A program made the translations under genes and the position numbers. A stretch of DNA of 64,000 bases from Nocardia speluncae NBRC 108251 (GTDB lineage Bacteria > Actinomycetota > Actinomycetes > Mycobacteriales > Mycobacteriaceae). The DNA lies in NCBI RefSeq assembly GCF_001613245.1, contig NZ_BDBZ01000034.1, positions 1-64,000 of the forward strand. The letters are read 5' to 3'. Positions 48,266 to 56,919 of this stretch are shown here, in pieces (the stretch's first letter is position 1; each line of letters starts with the position of its first letter). The notes beneath the pieces are model-generated. The model made no database searches. It was not told the DNA's origin and saw nothing but the letters and a program-made list of their open reading frames with translations.

Positions 48266-48763
48266 GTGAGTGTCACACAGGGCGGTAACGGCGACGGCGC
48301 ACGAGGCGGCACAGTCACCTCGATTCCGCTGTCCGAAATCGACCCGCATGCCTCGGCCAGTTTCGGGAGTCTGGTCCGCGACGCCTCCGAACAGGTCTCG
48401 ACCCTGGTCCGCGCCGAGGTGGCGCTGGCCAAGGCGGAGGTCACCGGTGAGATCAAGAAGGGGTTGCAGGGCAGCGTCTTCTTCATCGGCGCACTGACCG
48501 TGCTGCTGTTCAGCAGCTTTTTCTTCTTCTTCGCGGTTGCCGAAACGCTGGATATCTGGCTCACCCGCTGGGCCGCGTTCTGGATCGTCTTCGCCTTCAT
48601 GATCTTGGTCACAGTGCTGCTCGCATTCCTGGGCTACCGGAAGGTCAAGAAGCTGCGGGCGCCGGAGAAGACGCTCGATTCGCTCAAGCAGACCCGCACG
48701 GTCCTGCCTTCCGGACTCGGCAGCCACGACACCCCCTCCGCGCTGGAGAAGACCGCGCGCTGA
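48266..48763 (+). CDS. Holin-X-like (DUF1469) membrane protein
   Basis: Protein of 165 residues with a cytoplasmic N-terminal amphipathic part (SGVRDASEQVS-type region, LVRAEVALAKAEV) and two hydrophobic helices, GALTVLLFSSFFFFFAVAE and AAFWIVFAFMILVTVLLAF. It matches the actinobacterial phage-holin-like family. No lytic role is shown; in mycobacteria it is the Rv3669-like neighbour of the ephE gene. GTG start at 48266 with GGGAGAGGG upstream. Confidence 0.85.
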   Translation: MSVTQGGNGDGARGGTVTSIPLSEIDPHASASFGSLVRDASEQVSTLVRAEVALAKAEVTGEIKKGLQGSVFFIGALTVLLFSSFFFFFAVAETLDIWLTRWAAFWIVFAFMILVTVLLAFLGYRKVKKLRAPEKTLDSLKQTRTVLPSGLGSHDTPSALEKTAR

Positions 48764-48811
48764 GCGGGTCAGACACCGGATGCGTCCGGGCGTTCACTAC
48801 GCTCGGACGCC

Positions 48812-49780
48812 GTGGCGTCGAACTTTCTCCCGGACCCGTCGAGCGTGCGCTACGACGGTGTCTGGACGCACCGTGATGTGCACGCCAACGGGATACGGCT
48901 GCACGTAACATCCGCGAGTCCCGGCGAACCTGCGCAGCCGCTGGTGGTGCTGCTGCACGGGTTCGCCGATTTCTGGTGGACCTGGCGACATCAGCTCACC
49001 GCCCTGGCCGAACTCGGCTACCACGCCGTCGCGGTCGACCTGCGCGGCTACGGTGACAGCGACAAACCCCCGCGCGGTTACGACGGCTGGACCCTGGCCG
49101 GCGATATCGCCGGACTGATCCGTGCACTCGGCTACACCGACGCGACACTGGTCGGCCATGCCGATGGCGGTCTGGTGTGCTGGGCGACCGCGGTTCTGCA
49201 TCCGCGACTGGTGCGCGGAATCGCCGTGGTGTCCTCGCCGCACCCGGCGGCACTCAAGAGCTCGGTATGGCGGGACAACGCGCAACGCCGCGCCTTCCTA
49301 CCGGGTTTCCTGCGCGCCCAGCTGCCCCGCTATCCCGAACACCTACTCACCCGCGGTGACGGCAGCGGCGCCGCCGAACTGCTGACAGATCGCAGTTCAC
49401 CCGCCTGGACCGATACCGCGGAATGCGCCGATACCGCGGCCCGGATGGCTTCGGCGATCCGGATCCCCGGCGCGGCGCATTGCGCACTCGAATACAAACG
49501 GTGGGCCTTCCGCAGCCAATGGCGTCCCGACGGGCGCCGGTTCATCGCGGTGATGCGCAAACCCGTCGACATACCGGTGGTCTCGATGCGCGGTGAATTC
49601 GATCGTTACATCCTTCCGCATACGGTGCACCGCGCACCACATCTCGCGCCGCGCCGGCGGGTAGTGACCGTCCGCGACGCCGCGCATTTCGCGCACCAGG
49701 AGAACCCGGACGCGGTCACCGCCGAGATCGCGAAACTCCTCACCGGCGACGGCCGTCGAAGCCGCGACGGCCACGCCTGA
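48812..49780 (+). CDS. Alpha/beta hydrolase, epoxide-hydrolase-like (EphE type)
   Basis: Alpha/beta hydrolase of 322 residues. The HGF oxyanion motif is at 49-51, and the nucleophile elbow GHADGG has Asp118 in place of serine, as in epoxide hydrolases and haloalkane dehalogenases. His in the DAAHFAHQENP segment is the likely base. It resembles mycobacterial EphE (Rv3670), which lies in the same position. GTG start at 48812. Confidence 0.85.
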   Translation: MASNFLPDPSSVRYDGVWTHRDVHANGIRLHVTSASPGEPAQPLVVLLHGFADFWWTWRHQLTALAELGYHAVAVDLRGYGDSDKPPRGYDGWTLAGDIAGLIRALGYTDATLVGHADGGLVCWATAVLHPRLVRGIAVVSSPHPAALKSSVWRDNAQRRAFLPGFLRAQLPRYPEHLLTRGDGSGAAELLTDRSSPAWTDTAECADTAARMASAIRIPGAAHCALEYKRWAFRSQWRPDGRRFIAVMRKPVDIPVVSMRGEFDRYILPHTVHRAPHLAPRRRVVTVRDAAHFAHQENPDAVTAEIAKLLTGDGRRSRDGHA

Positions 49781-50109
49781 CCGTCGCTGCGATATCGCGC
49801 GGCGAGTGCCGGTCGGTCTGCGTGCGGATGAGACCGCCGCGGACTGCCTCCCGAGGAGTGGCGAGGCTCCTCCGGGATGTGCCGGTCGCAGCGCAGGCAG
49901 GTCGGTCCGGGACCGACACCGCGGCGCACAGATCGTTTACGCGGCTCCGGCGCAGGAGCCGGTGGCGGCCTCAGCCCTCGGCGTGGGCGAACCCACCTCG
50001 CCCCCGGACGCGGCGCGCCGTGAACTCCGCGCAGTGTGCCGCGTGGCCTGCCTCGGGCGCACCCGAGGCAGAGCTGTCGGTGTCGGCTCGCGTGCACGAG
50101 TTGCTGAGC
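49781..50109. other. Intergenic region between convergent ephE and marP
   Basis: About 329 bases with no credible gene. Only local palindromes are seen, such as GCTGAGCTCAGC at 50103-50114, which overlaps the marP stop. Confidence 0.45.
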
Positions 50110-51303
50110 TCAGCTCAGTACGCAGGGGCCCGTGGCAATCGGCACAGTGGACGAGGGCGCCGAGGCGATCCGTTCGTGGACCTCGTTCAGCGTCAGCACA
50201 TATCCGGTGTCGTCGTCGGTGACGGCGGCACCGAATACCACGCCGAGCACGTTGCCTTCGGTATCGACCAGCGGGCCACCGGAATTACCCGCCCGCACCT
50301 GACCGCGGACGGTGTACACCTCGCGTTCGACGGTACCGTCGCGGTAGATGGTGGGCCCGCTCAGATCCAGGGTCTCCCGGACCCGGGCCGCGCTCGCGGT
50401 ATAGCGGCCGCCGCCCGGATAACCGAGCACGATCGCGCTTTCTCCCGAACCGGCCGCTTCCGGAGCCTGCGGTATCACCGGCGCCGTGAGCCCGGGAACC
50501 GACAGCACCGCGATATCCATGGACGGATCGAATTCCACCACTGTCGCTTCCAGCGGGCCCGCAGCCGAATCCACCGTCACACTGGTGGTTCCGGCCACCA
50601 CATGCGCGTTGGTCATCACCCGTTCCGGCGCCACCACGAAACCCGAACCCTCCAGCGCGCGCTGGCAACTCGGGGCGACACCGCGGATACGCAGCACACT
50701 CGGCTGCAGCGATTCGGCCACCGGGCTGGCCAGCACACTCGGATCCGGAGGTTCCACCGCCGCGATGGGCGCGCGACCGAACGGCCCGATCACATCCGGC
50801 AGACCTGAGGTGTTGAGCAGTTTCGAGAACTCGTTGGGTAGTTTGCGTAACCACTCCGGGGCGACCCGGTTGACATCGGCGAGCACCCTGGAGCTGTTGA
50901 TCGCGGAGGCGATGGCCGGCTGCGAAGAGGTGGCCAGCGGTAGCGCCAGCAGCCACGCAGTGACCAGTACTGCGCCGGCCATGAGCACCGCGCCGATCGT
51001 ACTGTCGGCGCCGCGGGCGAACGGATGCCGCATCCCGCTGCGGGCCGCCCGGCCGAGCACCATTCCGGCGATCTCACCGACGATCACCAACAGCACGATG
51101 AGCAGCACTCCGGCCAGAACCCGGCTGCGTCCCTCGTCGATGTGCACGAGAATATGCGGGGCGATCAGGATTCCGGCGACAGCGCCCAGCACCACCCCGA
51201 GAAAAGCCAGCGCGGAACCGACCGCGCCCTGCCGCCATCCGGAAGAGGCAGCCGCCAGCGCCAGGACGACCACCACGATATCGAGCCACGCCGAAGTGCT
51301 CAC
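50110..51303 (-). CDS. marP: Membrane-anchored acid-resistance serine protease
   Basis: Periplasmic chymotrypsin-fold protease of 397 residues, with four N-terminal membrane helices (about 8-120). The triad is His234 (TNAHVV), Asp263 (SMDIAV) and Ser341 (GNSGGP). Cys213 and Cys394 are placed like the disulfide of mycobacterial MarP (Cys214/Cys395), which stabilises the active form. MarP cleaves the peptidoglycan hydrolase RipA in acid. It is the last gene of the nth-tlpA-nudix-marP operon and overlaps the upstream gene by 4 bases. Confidence 0.95.
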   Translation of the reverse strand: MSTSAWLDIVVVVLALAAASSGWRQGAVGSALAFLGVVLGAVAGILIAPHILVHIDEGRSRVLAGVLLIVLLVIVGEIAGMVLGRAARSGMRHPFARGADSTIGAVLMAGAVLVTAWLLALPLATSSQPAIASAINSSRVLADVNRVAPEWLRKLPNEFSKLLNTSGLPDVIGPFGRAPIAAVEPPDPSVLASPVAESLQPSVLRIRGVAPSCQRALEGSGFVVAPERVMTNAHVVAGTTSVTVDSAAGPLEATVVEFDPSMDIAVLSVPGLTAPVIPQAPEAAGSGESAIVLGYPGGGRYTASAARVRETLDLSGPTIYRDGTVEREVYTVRGQVRAGNSGGPLVDTEGNVLGVVFGAAVTDDDTGYVLTLNEVHERIASAPSSTVPIATGPCVLS

Positions 51304-52004
51304 AACACCATCCCCACCGCGGCCAGCGCCTGCTCCAGATCACGCACGTCGGTGCGGTCCCATTCCGATTCCCAGCCCAGTGAAGTCATGAGTCCGGCCA
51401 GTATGCCGCCGGTGAGCCCCCAGACCAACATTCCGTCCACCTGGAACGCCGGGCTGCGGTAGCCGAGCGCGCTGCGCACCAGGAAACGGTTCGCCGGATC
51501 CAGCAGATCCGCCATCGGCACTCGGACCACCCGATCGGTTTCCCCGCGGTCCATGACGCGCACCGCGCTCGGCGTGCGCCAATAGGCGACCACCGGGGTC
51601 ACATCGAAGCGGGAGGGCGGAACGAACAGCTCGGGTAGGCGCGTGACCGGGACAACGCCCGCGCGGTCGAGCCCGGTCTCCTCCCATGCCTCGCGTAGCG
51701 CGGTATCCACCGGCCCGTCGTCACCGGGATCGACCGCGCCCCCGGGGAAGGCGACCTGGCCGCGGTGCTGACGCATAGTGGAGGCACGTTGTGTGAGCAG
51801 GACCTCGGCGTCCGCGGGCAGGCCGCCCGGCGCCGCCGGATCACCAGTGGGGTCACCGGCGAACAGCACCAGTACGGCGGCCTTACGCACCTTGCCTGCC
51901 ATGGTGCGGCGCAAAACCCGCGTCCGCCCCAGGGTGTCGGAGAAATCGGGCTGCCCGGGACCGGCCGCCCTGCTCAGCCAGGGCGGCAACTGTTCTTCGG
52001 TCAT
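51300..52004 (-). CDS. CoA pyrophosphatase-like Nudix hydrolase
   Basis: Nudix hydrolase of 234 residues. The Nudix box lies around FPGGAVDPGDDGPVDTALRE and EAWEETGL (about 87-112). The preceding LTQRASTMRQHRGQVAFPGG is the CoA-pyrophosphatase (UPF0035) signature. It probably hydrolyses CoA derivatives to 3',5'-ADP and acyl-phosphopantetheine. Overlaps both neighbours by 4 bases. Confidence 0.9.
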   Translation of the reverse strand: MTEEQLPPWLSRAAGPGQPDFSDTLGRTRVLRRTMAGKVRKAAVLVLFAGDPTGDPAAPGGLPADAEVLLTQRASTMRQHRGQVAFPGGAVDPGDDGPVDTALREAWEETGLDRAGVVPVTRLPELFVPPSRFDVTPVVAYWRTPSAVRVMDRGETDRVVRVPMADLLDPANRFLVRSALGYRSPAFQVDGMLVWGLTGGILAGLMTSLGWESEWDRTDVRDLEQALAAVGMVL

Positions 52005-52657
52005 ACGGTAACTCCCAGGGCACCGGCCACGGTATCGGCGATATCGGCGACATCGCGGAACGGGCGGGCGACGTATTCGGCGATAGAACCATCCGGCCGG
52101 ATCAGAACCGTGATCGGTAGCGCGTTCGGCGCATTCGCCGCCGTGCGCACCCGGGCGTCGGGATCCTGCAGGCCGGGCAGCCGCAGTTCGGGCCGCTGCT
52201 GGTCTCGGAGGTCCTGATTGAGCGCGGCAAGCAACGACAACGCTTTGGCCTCGGCGGGATCGCTGTGCACGGTCAGCACCTGTACCGCGGATCCCGCCCG
52301 GTCCGCGTACTCCTGGAACAGCGGCAATTCGGTCCGGCAGGGCTCACACCAGTAGGCCCACAGGTTCAGCACCGTCGGCGCACCGGGCACCGCGACGGGC
52401 GCCGCCGGCATGCCGTCGGCCAGACATGTCAAGACGATATCCGCCAGCGGCCCCGCCGCCGGCCGGGAATCGGAACCGGGGGGGCACACCGCGGCACCGG
52501 AGGCATGGCGCAGCGCGGGATCAACTTCACGGGCGGGTTCCGGGGGCGCCCCGGTGCCACCCGAATCCGAATCGCCGCGCGGCCACAACGCCACTGCCGC
52601 TGCCAAAGCCACGATCACCGCCGTCAACGCCCATTTCCACAAGACCGGTCGGCTCAC
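52001..52657 (-). CDS. TlpA-like thioredoxin-fold protein, membrane-anchored
   Basis: Protein of 218 residues with an N-terminal anchor (about 8-26) and an extracytoplasmic thioredoxin domain. The active-site motif WCEPC (Cys104, Cys107) is present; another Cys pair, Cys58 and Cys78, precedes the domain. It probably reduces or oxidises disulfides outside the membrane. The GTG at 52657 overlaps the nth stop (GTGA). Confidence 0.9.
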   Translation of the reverse strand: MSRPVLWKWALTAVIVALAAAVALWPRGDSDSGGTGAPPEPAREVDPALRHASGAAVCPPGSDSRPAAGPLADIVLTCLADGMPAAPVAVPGAPTVLNLWAYWCEPCRTELPLFQEYADRAGSAVQVLTVHSDPAEAKALSLLAALNQDLRDQQRPELRLPGLQDPDARVRTAANAPNALPITVLIRPDGSIAEYVARPFRDVADIADTVAGALGVTV

Positions 52658-53487
52658 CGGCCCACCAGTTCGAGCAGATGCGCGGCCTCCGGACCTTTCA
52701 CCAGAGCGGCGGCGGTATCCGGATCGGTCGGGCCGGCGCCGAACGACGGACAGTCCTTGGCCAGGACACATACTCCGCACGCGGGTTTACGGGCATGACA
52801 GACACGGCGCCCATGGAAAATCACCCGATGGGACAGCAGTGTCCACTCCTTGCGTTCGATGAGCGCACCCACGATGTGCTCGACCTTGACCGGATCCTCC
52901 TCGGTGGTCCAGCCCCAGCGCCGCACCAGCCGCCCGAAATGGGTGTCGACCGTGATACCCGGAATTCCGAACGCGTTACCGAGAATGACATTGGCAGTCT
53001 TGCGGCCGATCCCGGGCAAGCGGACCAGCTCGGCCATCGTGTGAGGTAATTCACCGTCGTATTGCTCGACCAGTGCCTGCCCGAGGCCGATCAGCGAATT
53101 GGTCTTGTTGCGGTAGAAACCCGTCGGCCGGATGAGTTCCTCCAGCTCCGTACGGTTCGCCCCGGCATAGGCCTGCGCATCCGGATAGGCGGCGAAAAGC
53201 GCCGGAGTGGTCATATTCACTCGCACATCCGTGCACTGCGCCGACAGGATCGTGGCAACCGCCAATTCCAGTGGATTACCGAAATCCAATTCGCAGTGCG
53301 CATCCGGAAATGCCTGTGCCAGCATCCGGTTCATACGGCGTGCCCGGCGCACCAGACCCAATCGGGTTTCGGCCGGTCGGGAACCGGTTTTCTGATTTCG
53401 TACCCCACCGGAAACCGAGGGCGCCGCACCCGCCGCGGCTGTTCCGGAAAGGGGGCTTCCGGCGGTATCGGAGGGGGAGATTCGCAC
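52654..53487 (-). CDS. nth: Endonuclease III
   Basis: Base-excision-repair DNA glycosylase/AP lyase of 277 residues. The HhH segment is LPGIGRKTANVIL with catalytic Lys163, and Asp181 is in VDTHFGRL. The 4Fe-4S cluster cysteines are Cys230-X6-Cys237-X2-Cys240-X5-Cys246. The start is uncertain: GTG 53487 follows GGTGGA, while the family core begins about 40 residues later. It heads the four-gene operon ending in marP. Confidence 0.94.
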   Translation of the reverse strand: MRISPSDTAGSPLSGTAAAGAAPSVSGGVRNQKTGSRPAETRLGLVRRARRMNRMLAQAFPDAHCELDFGNPLELAVATILSAQCTDVRVNMTTPALFAAYPDAQAYAGANRTELEELIRPTGFYRNKTNSLIGLGQALVEQYDGELPHTMAELVRLPGIGRKTANVILGNAFGIPGITVDTHFGRLVRRWGWTTEEDPVKVEHIVGALIERKEWTLLSHRVIFHGRRVCHARKPACGVCVLAKDCPSFGAGPTDPDTAAALVKGPEAAHLLELVGR

Positions 53488-53578
53488 CTGTCCACCATAC
53501 GGAACCCACCGACAACCTTGCCCTGCCAGTTCTGGTCCCGTATTCCATCTGAGACCTCGACCGTGTTTACTACCCGGC

Positions 53579-53833
53579 ATGCAAGGACTCGCTGTGGCGC
53601 TCTTCCCAGTGGTGTTGATGCTGTTCGCCCTCGGTATGGAACGAGTGGAGAACCGTCTTCGCAAACTTGTCGAGCCCGACGAGGAGGTCCAGGCCTACCT
53701 GGACAAAGCCAGCAACGCCGAGGTCAACGAGCTCACCAAACTCGGCCTACCGGCGGCGGTCGCGCGTATGCGCCGGCGTCGCAACCGCAGCGAGGAGGCC
53801 GAGGAACCCCTCGATATCGCCCGGGCGAGCTGA
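53579..53833 (+). CDS. Small membrane protein (Rv3675-like)
   Basis: Conserved actinobacterial protein of 84 residues: one N-terminal hydrophobic helix (LAVALFPVVLMLFALGM) and a charged cytoplasmic tail with a possible short coiled coil. Function unknown. It lies between nth and crp, as in mycobacteria. Confidence 0.78.
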   Translation: MQGLAVALFPVVLMLFALGMERVENRLRKLVEPDEEVQAYLDKASNAEVNELTKLGLPAAVARMRRRRNRSEEAEEPLDIARAS

Positions 53834-53884
53834 TTCGGCGCGCCCGCTTCCGTGGACCGGACAGCCCCCGGTTAACCTGCCTTT

Positions 53885-53900
53885 CGTGGTGTCTGTCACT
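53885..53900. promoter_or_regulatory. Candidate CRP site upstream of crp
   Basis: CGTGG-TGTCTG-TCACT fits TGTGA-N6-TCACA at eight of ten arm positions, with GTG and CAC exactly 8 bases apart. It lies 88 bases upstream of the crp GTG and could mediate autoregulation. Confidence 0.45.
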
Positions 53901-53987
53901 GCGCGTCGATCAGGCCGCGTAGACTGCACTGTCGGCCGAACCGCTTCGGTCCGACGACTACAGCCATTCCCGATAAGGAGCACATTC

Positions 53988-54662
53988 GTGGACGAGGCCC
54001 TCGCCAGAGCCGGCATCTTCCAAGGCGTTGAGCCCACCGCGGTGGCTGCGCTCGCCAAACAGCTGCAGCCCGTGGATTTCCCCCGCGGCCACGTCATCTT
54101 CAACGAAGGTGAACCAGGCGATCGGCTGTACATCATCACCGCCGGCAAAGTGAAGCTCGGCCGCCGTTCCCCGGACGGCCGGGAAAACCTGCTGACCATC
54201 ATGGGACCGTCGGATATGTTCGGCGAGCTGTCCATCTTCGATCCGGGTCCGCGCACCTCCACGGCCACCACGGTGACCGAGGTCCGCGCCGTCACCATGG
54301 ACCGGGAAGCGCTCAAGTCCTGGATCGATCAGCGCCCGGAGATCGCCGAGCAGCTGCTGCGCGTGCTGGCCCGCCGCTTGCGCCGCACCAACAACAACCT
54401 CGCGGACCTGATCTTCACCGACGTTCCGGGGCGGGTCGCGAAGGCGCTGTTGCAGCTTGCCCAGCGTTTCGGCACCCAGGAGGCCGGTGCGCTGCGCGTC
54501 ACCCACGATCTGACCCAGGAGGAGATCGCTCAGTTGGTGGGCGCATCCCGGGAAACGGTCAACAAGGCGCTCGCCGATTTCGCGCATCGCGGCTGGCTGC
54601 GCCTCGAGGGTAAGAGCGTGCTGATCTCCGATTCCGAACGGCTGGCCCGCCGGGCGCGCTGA
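53988..54662 (+). CDS. crp: cAMP-receptor-protein family transcription regulator
   Basis: CRP/FNR regulator of 224 residues. The cAMP pocket contains FGELSIFDPGPRTSTATT with Glu80 and Arg89. The C-terminal winged helix has LTQEEIAQLVGASRETVNKAL. It resembles mycobacterial CRP (Rv3676) and corynebacterial GlxR, which are global regulators. The GTG at 53988 has AAGGAGC at the correct distance. Confidence 0.95.
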   Translation: MDEALARAGIFQGVEPTAVAALAKQLQPVDFPRGHVIFNEGEPGDRLYIITAGKVKLGRRSPDGRENLLTIMGPSDMFGELSIFDPGPRTSTATTVTEVRAVTMDREALKSWIDQRPEIAEQLLRVLARRLRRTNNNLADLIFTDVPGRVAKALLQLAQRFGTQEAGALRVTHDLTQEEIAQLVGASRETVNKALADFAHRGWLRLEGKSVLISDSERLARRAR

Positions 54663-55105
54663 ATCGCACAGCTGGGCCGGCGAGCGCCGCGGCAGTGCCG
54701 CCCGGTTACCGTGAGGTCGACTCGTTCGTTCGTAGGTACCCGGCTCCAGCGCCGATAGCCGGGTACCGCTCTCCGGACCACCGCAACGGCGCGAGTGGTC
54801 CTTTACGGGGCTACCGGCCCGGCACAGCGCGCGGCTCGTCCGCACGCTCCAGCGTCCTGCCGAGCCGACGTTCGAGGCAGCAGGCGCGTGTGCGGCCGTC
54901 CCGCGAGTCCGTCACCGGGACGGGACTCGCCATCGGCCGCGTCGGTCGGCAACAGATACCCTGCCGACGGAGTAGCCCACGCCAGCACAGTGGACCCGCC
55001 GATGCGGGTCCCGCAGGATCAGCCACAATCCGCGTACCGGCTCGGTTCGTGGCACCCGCACCGTTCATGCACAGCGCCGGGAGCGGGTCGAACGCGATAA
55101 CGCGC
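54663..55105. other. Intergenic region between convergent crp and MBL genes
   Basis: About 443 bases, containing the bidirectional hairpin at 54735-54767 and no credible gene. Confidence 0.45.
54735..54767. terminator. crp terminator hairpin
   Basis: Perfect 11-bp stem GGTACCCGGCT/AGCCGGGTACC with an 11-base loop, 72 bases after the crp stop. Confidence 0.65.
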
Positions 55106-55900
55106 TCAGGCATCCGCCTCGGACCGCAGATAGGTGAGCTGGGATTCGACCGAGTTGCGCGCCATCGGCCACATGCTCTCGTCTACATCCACGTACACCT
55201 TGCGCACCACGTCCATGGCGTCGGCGTCCGCACCGAGTTCGTCGAGCGCGGAGCGGACCTGCTCGAGCCGCTCGTGCCGGTGGGAGATGTAGTACCGCGC
55301 GACCGGTTCCAGGTCTGGATGATCCGGCCCGTGCGCGGGCAGCAGTGCCCGGCCTGCACCTTCCTCCAGCAACCGGTCCATCGAGCGCAGATAGTCGCGC
55401 AGGGTGCCGTCACGGTCCAGCACGGTGGTGCCGCGACCCAGGACGGTGTCGCCGGTCAGCACCGCATCCGCGAGCAGAAAGCTCACCGAATCGGCGGTAT
55501 GCCCGGGGGTATGCAGCACGGTGATCCGCAGACCGGCGACTTCGATGACCTCACCGTCGGTCAGCGGCGCGACATCGCCGCGCAGAAACTCCGGTTCCAT
55601 GGCGCGTACCGGCGACCCGGTCGACCGGACCAGTTCGTCGATCCCGCCGGTATGGTCCGGATGACGGTGAGTGATCAGCGTGAGCACCACCGCACCACCG
55701 GTCGCTTCGGCGATCGCGGCGATATGCTCCGAATCGTCCGGGCCCGGGTCGACCACCACACAGTCGGTTTGCCCGGGGGCCCGCAGAATCCAGGTGTTGG
55801 TGCCGTCCAGGGTCATCGGCCCCGGATTGTTCGCCAGCAGTACTGCCGCGGACGGCGTGACAGCACGCAATTTCCCATAGGCGGGATGGGTGAGTGTCAT
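55106..55900 (-). CDS. Metallo-beta-lactamase-fold hydrolase (Rv3677c-like)
   Basis: Soluble MBL-fold protein of 264 residues. The metal motif THRHPDH is at 77-83 with a further His in VLHTPGHTADSV and an Asp in LTGDTVLG. It resembles the LACTB2/glyoxalase II-like group, some members of which are nucleases or thioesterases; the substrate is unclear. ATG 55900 has GGAGGT 9 bases upstream, better than GTG 55909. Confidence 0.9.
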   Translation of the reverse strand: MTLTHPAYGKLRAVTPSAAVLLANNPGPMTLDGTNTWILRAPGQTDCVVVDPGPDDSEHIAAIAEATGGAVVLTLITHRHPDHTGGIDELVRSTGSPVRAMEPEFLRGDVAPLTDGEVIEVAGLRITVLHTPGHTADSVSFLLADAVLTGDTVLGRGTTVLDRDGTLRDYLRSMDRLLEEGAGRALLPAHGPDHPDLEPVARYYISHRHERLEQVRSALDELGADADAMDVVRKVYVDVDESMWPMARNSVESQLTYLRSEADA

Positions 55901-56114
55901 CGACGACACCTCCGATCAGAAAGTAACAGAGTCGAATCTACGTTCCAGGGCGCCATAACGCCGGTACAGGTCCCAGATCCCAGGACAGTCCGGCGTACCG
56001 GGCAGCCGCGGCAGATTCCCCAGCGTCATCGGAAGGTCGGAGATATCCGATCGGGCGAAGTGACGATCCGCACTCCGCCCGATCGCGGCCCGGTTCGCCG
56101 GTGTGTAGGTGGAT

Positions 56115-56600
56115 CTATCGGACCTCGGCGATCAGTTCGACCTCAACCGGTGTGTTCTTGGGCAACTCGAAAACGCCGACCGCCGAACGCGCATGCGCAC
56201 CGGCGGCGCCGAACACCTCGCCCAGGAACTCCGAGGCGCCGTTGATCACCAGCGGCTGGTCGGTGAACCCGGGGGCGGAGGCCACGAAACCGACCACCTT
56301 CACGATCCGCACCACCTCGTCGAGGCCCACCAGATCGTGCACGGCGGCCAGCGCGTTGAGCGCGCACCAGCGGGCCGCGAGCACCGCCTCCTCGACCGAC
56401 ACCTCGGCGCCGACCTTGCCGACCGCCGTCAGTTCGCCCGCGACGAACGGCAACTGCCCGGAGGTGTAGACCTGCGCGCCGCTACGCACCGCGGGCAGGT
56501 AGGCAGCGACGGGAGCCACCACCTCGGGCACCTTCAGTCCCAGCCGGTCGAGATTCGCACGCCAGTCGGTATTGGGCCCGCTCACGTTGGATTCCGCCAC
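56115..56600 (-). CDS. RidA/YjgF-family protein
   Basis: Protein of 161 residues that probably clears reactive enamines formed by PLP enzymes. It contains the substrate-binding Arg138 in HARSAVGVFELPKN, aligned to Arg105 of E. coli RidA, and YTSGQLPFV near the start. The GTG at 56600 begins 5 bases after the DUF4177 stop, so the two genes are co-transcribed, as in Rv3678c. Confidence 0.9.
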   Translation of the reverse strand: MAESNVSGPNTDWRANLDRLGLKVPEVVAPVAAYLPAVRSGAQVYTSGQLPFVAGELTAVGKVGAEVSVEEAVLAARWCALNALAAVHDLVGLDEVVRIVKVVGFVASAPGFTDQPLVINGASEFLGEVFGAAGAHARSAVGVFELPKNTPVEVELIAEVR

Positions 56601-56605
56601 GGCGC

Positions 56606-56770
56606 TTACTGTTTCGGCCGCTTCAGGTACGCGACATGCTGTTCGCCGGTCGGGCCGGGCAGCACGGTCACCAGTTCCCAGCCGTCGGCGCCCCACTGGT
56701 CCAGGATCTGTTTGGTCGCATGGGTCAGCAGCGGTACGGTCGCGTACTCCCACGAGGTGATATCGCTCAT
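56606..56770 (-). CDS. DUF4177 small protein
   Basis: Protein of 54 residues that begins MSDITSWEYATVPLLTHATK and contains WGADGWELVTV, the DUF4177 signature. It is conserved beside the RidA gene in mycobacteria. Function unknown. Confidence 0.85.
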   Translation of the reverse strand: MSDITSWEYATVPLLTHATKQILDQWGADGWELVTVLPGPTGEQHVAYLKRPKQ

Positions 56771-56919
56771 GCGCACCGAGCGTACTGGGTCCCGGGCCGA
56801 GTACCCGGCGCAGGATCGCTGTGGCCGAACAGGTGTCGGATCCCGGTGTCTGGTACACCACACCAGGACAATCCGGAGTATGCGGGCGTCCGTCCAGTCC
56901 GGGTTATAGGCTCGCGACC

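Noticed and set aside
48266..48763. Prophage or lysis cassette because of the holin-like protein
   Set aside because: No phage structural, integrase or endolysin gene nearby; the family is a conserved chromosomal neighbour of ephE.
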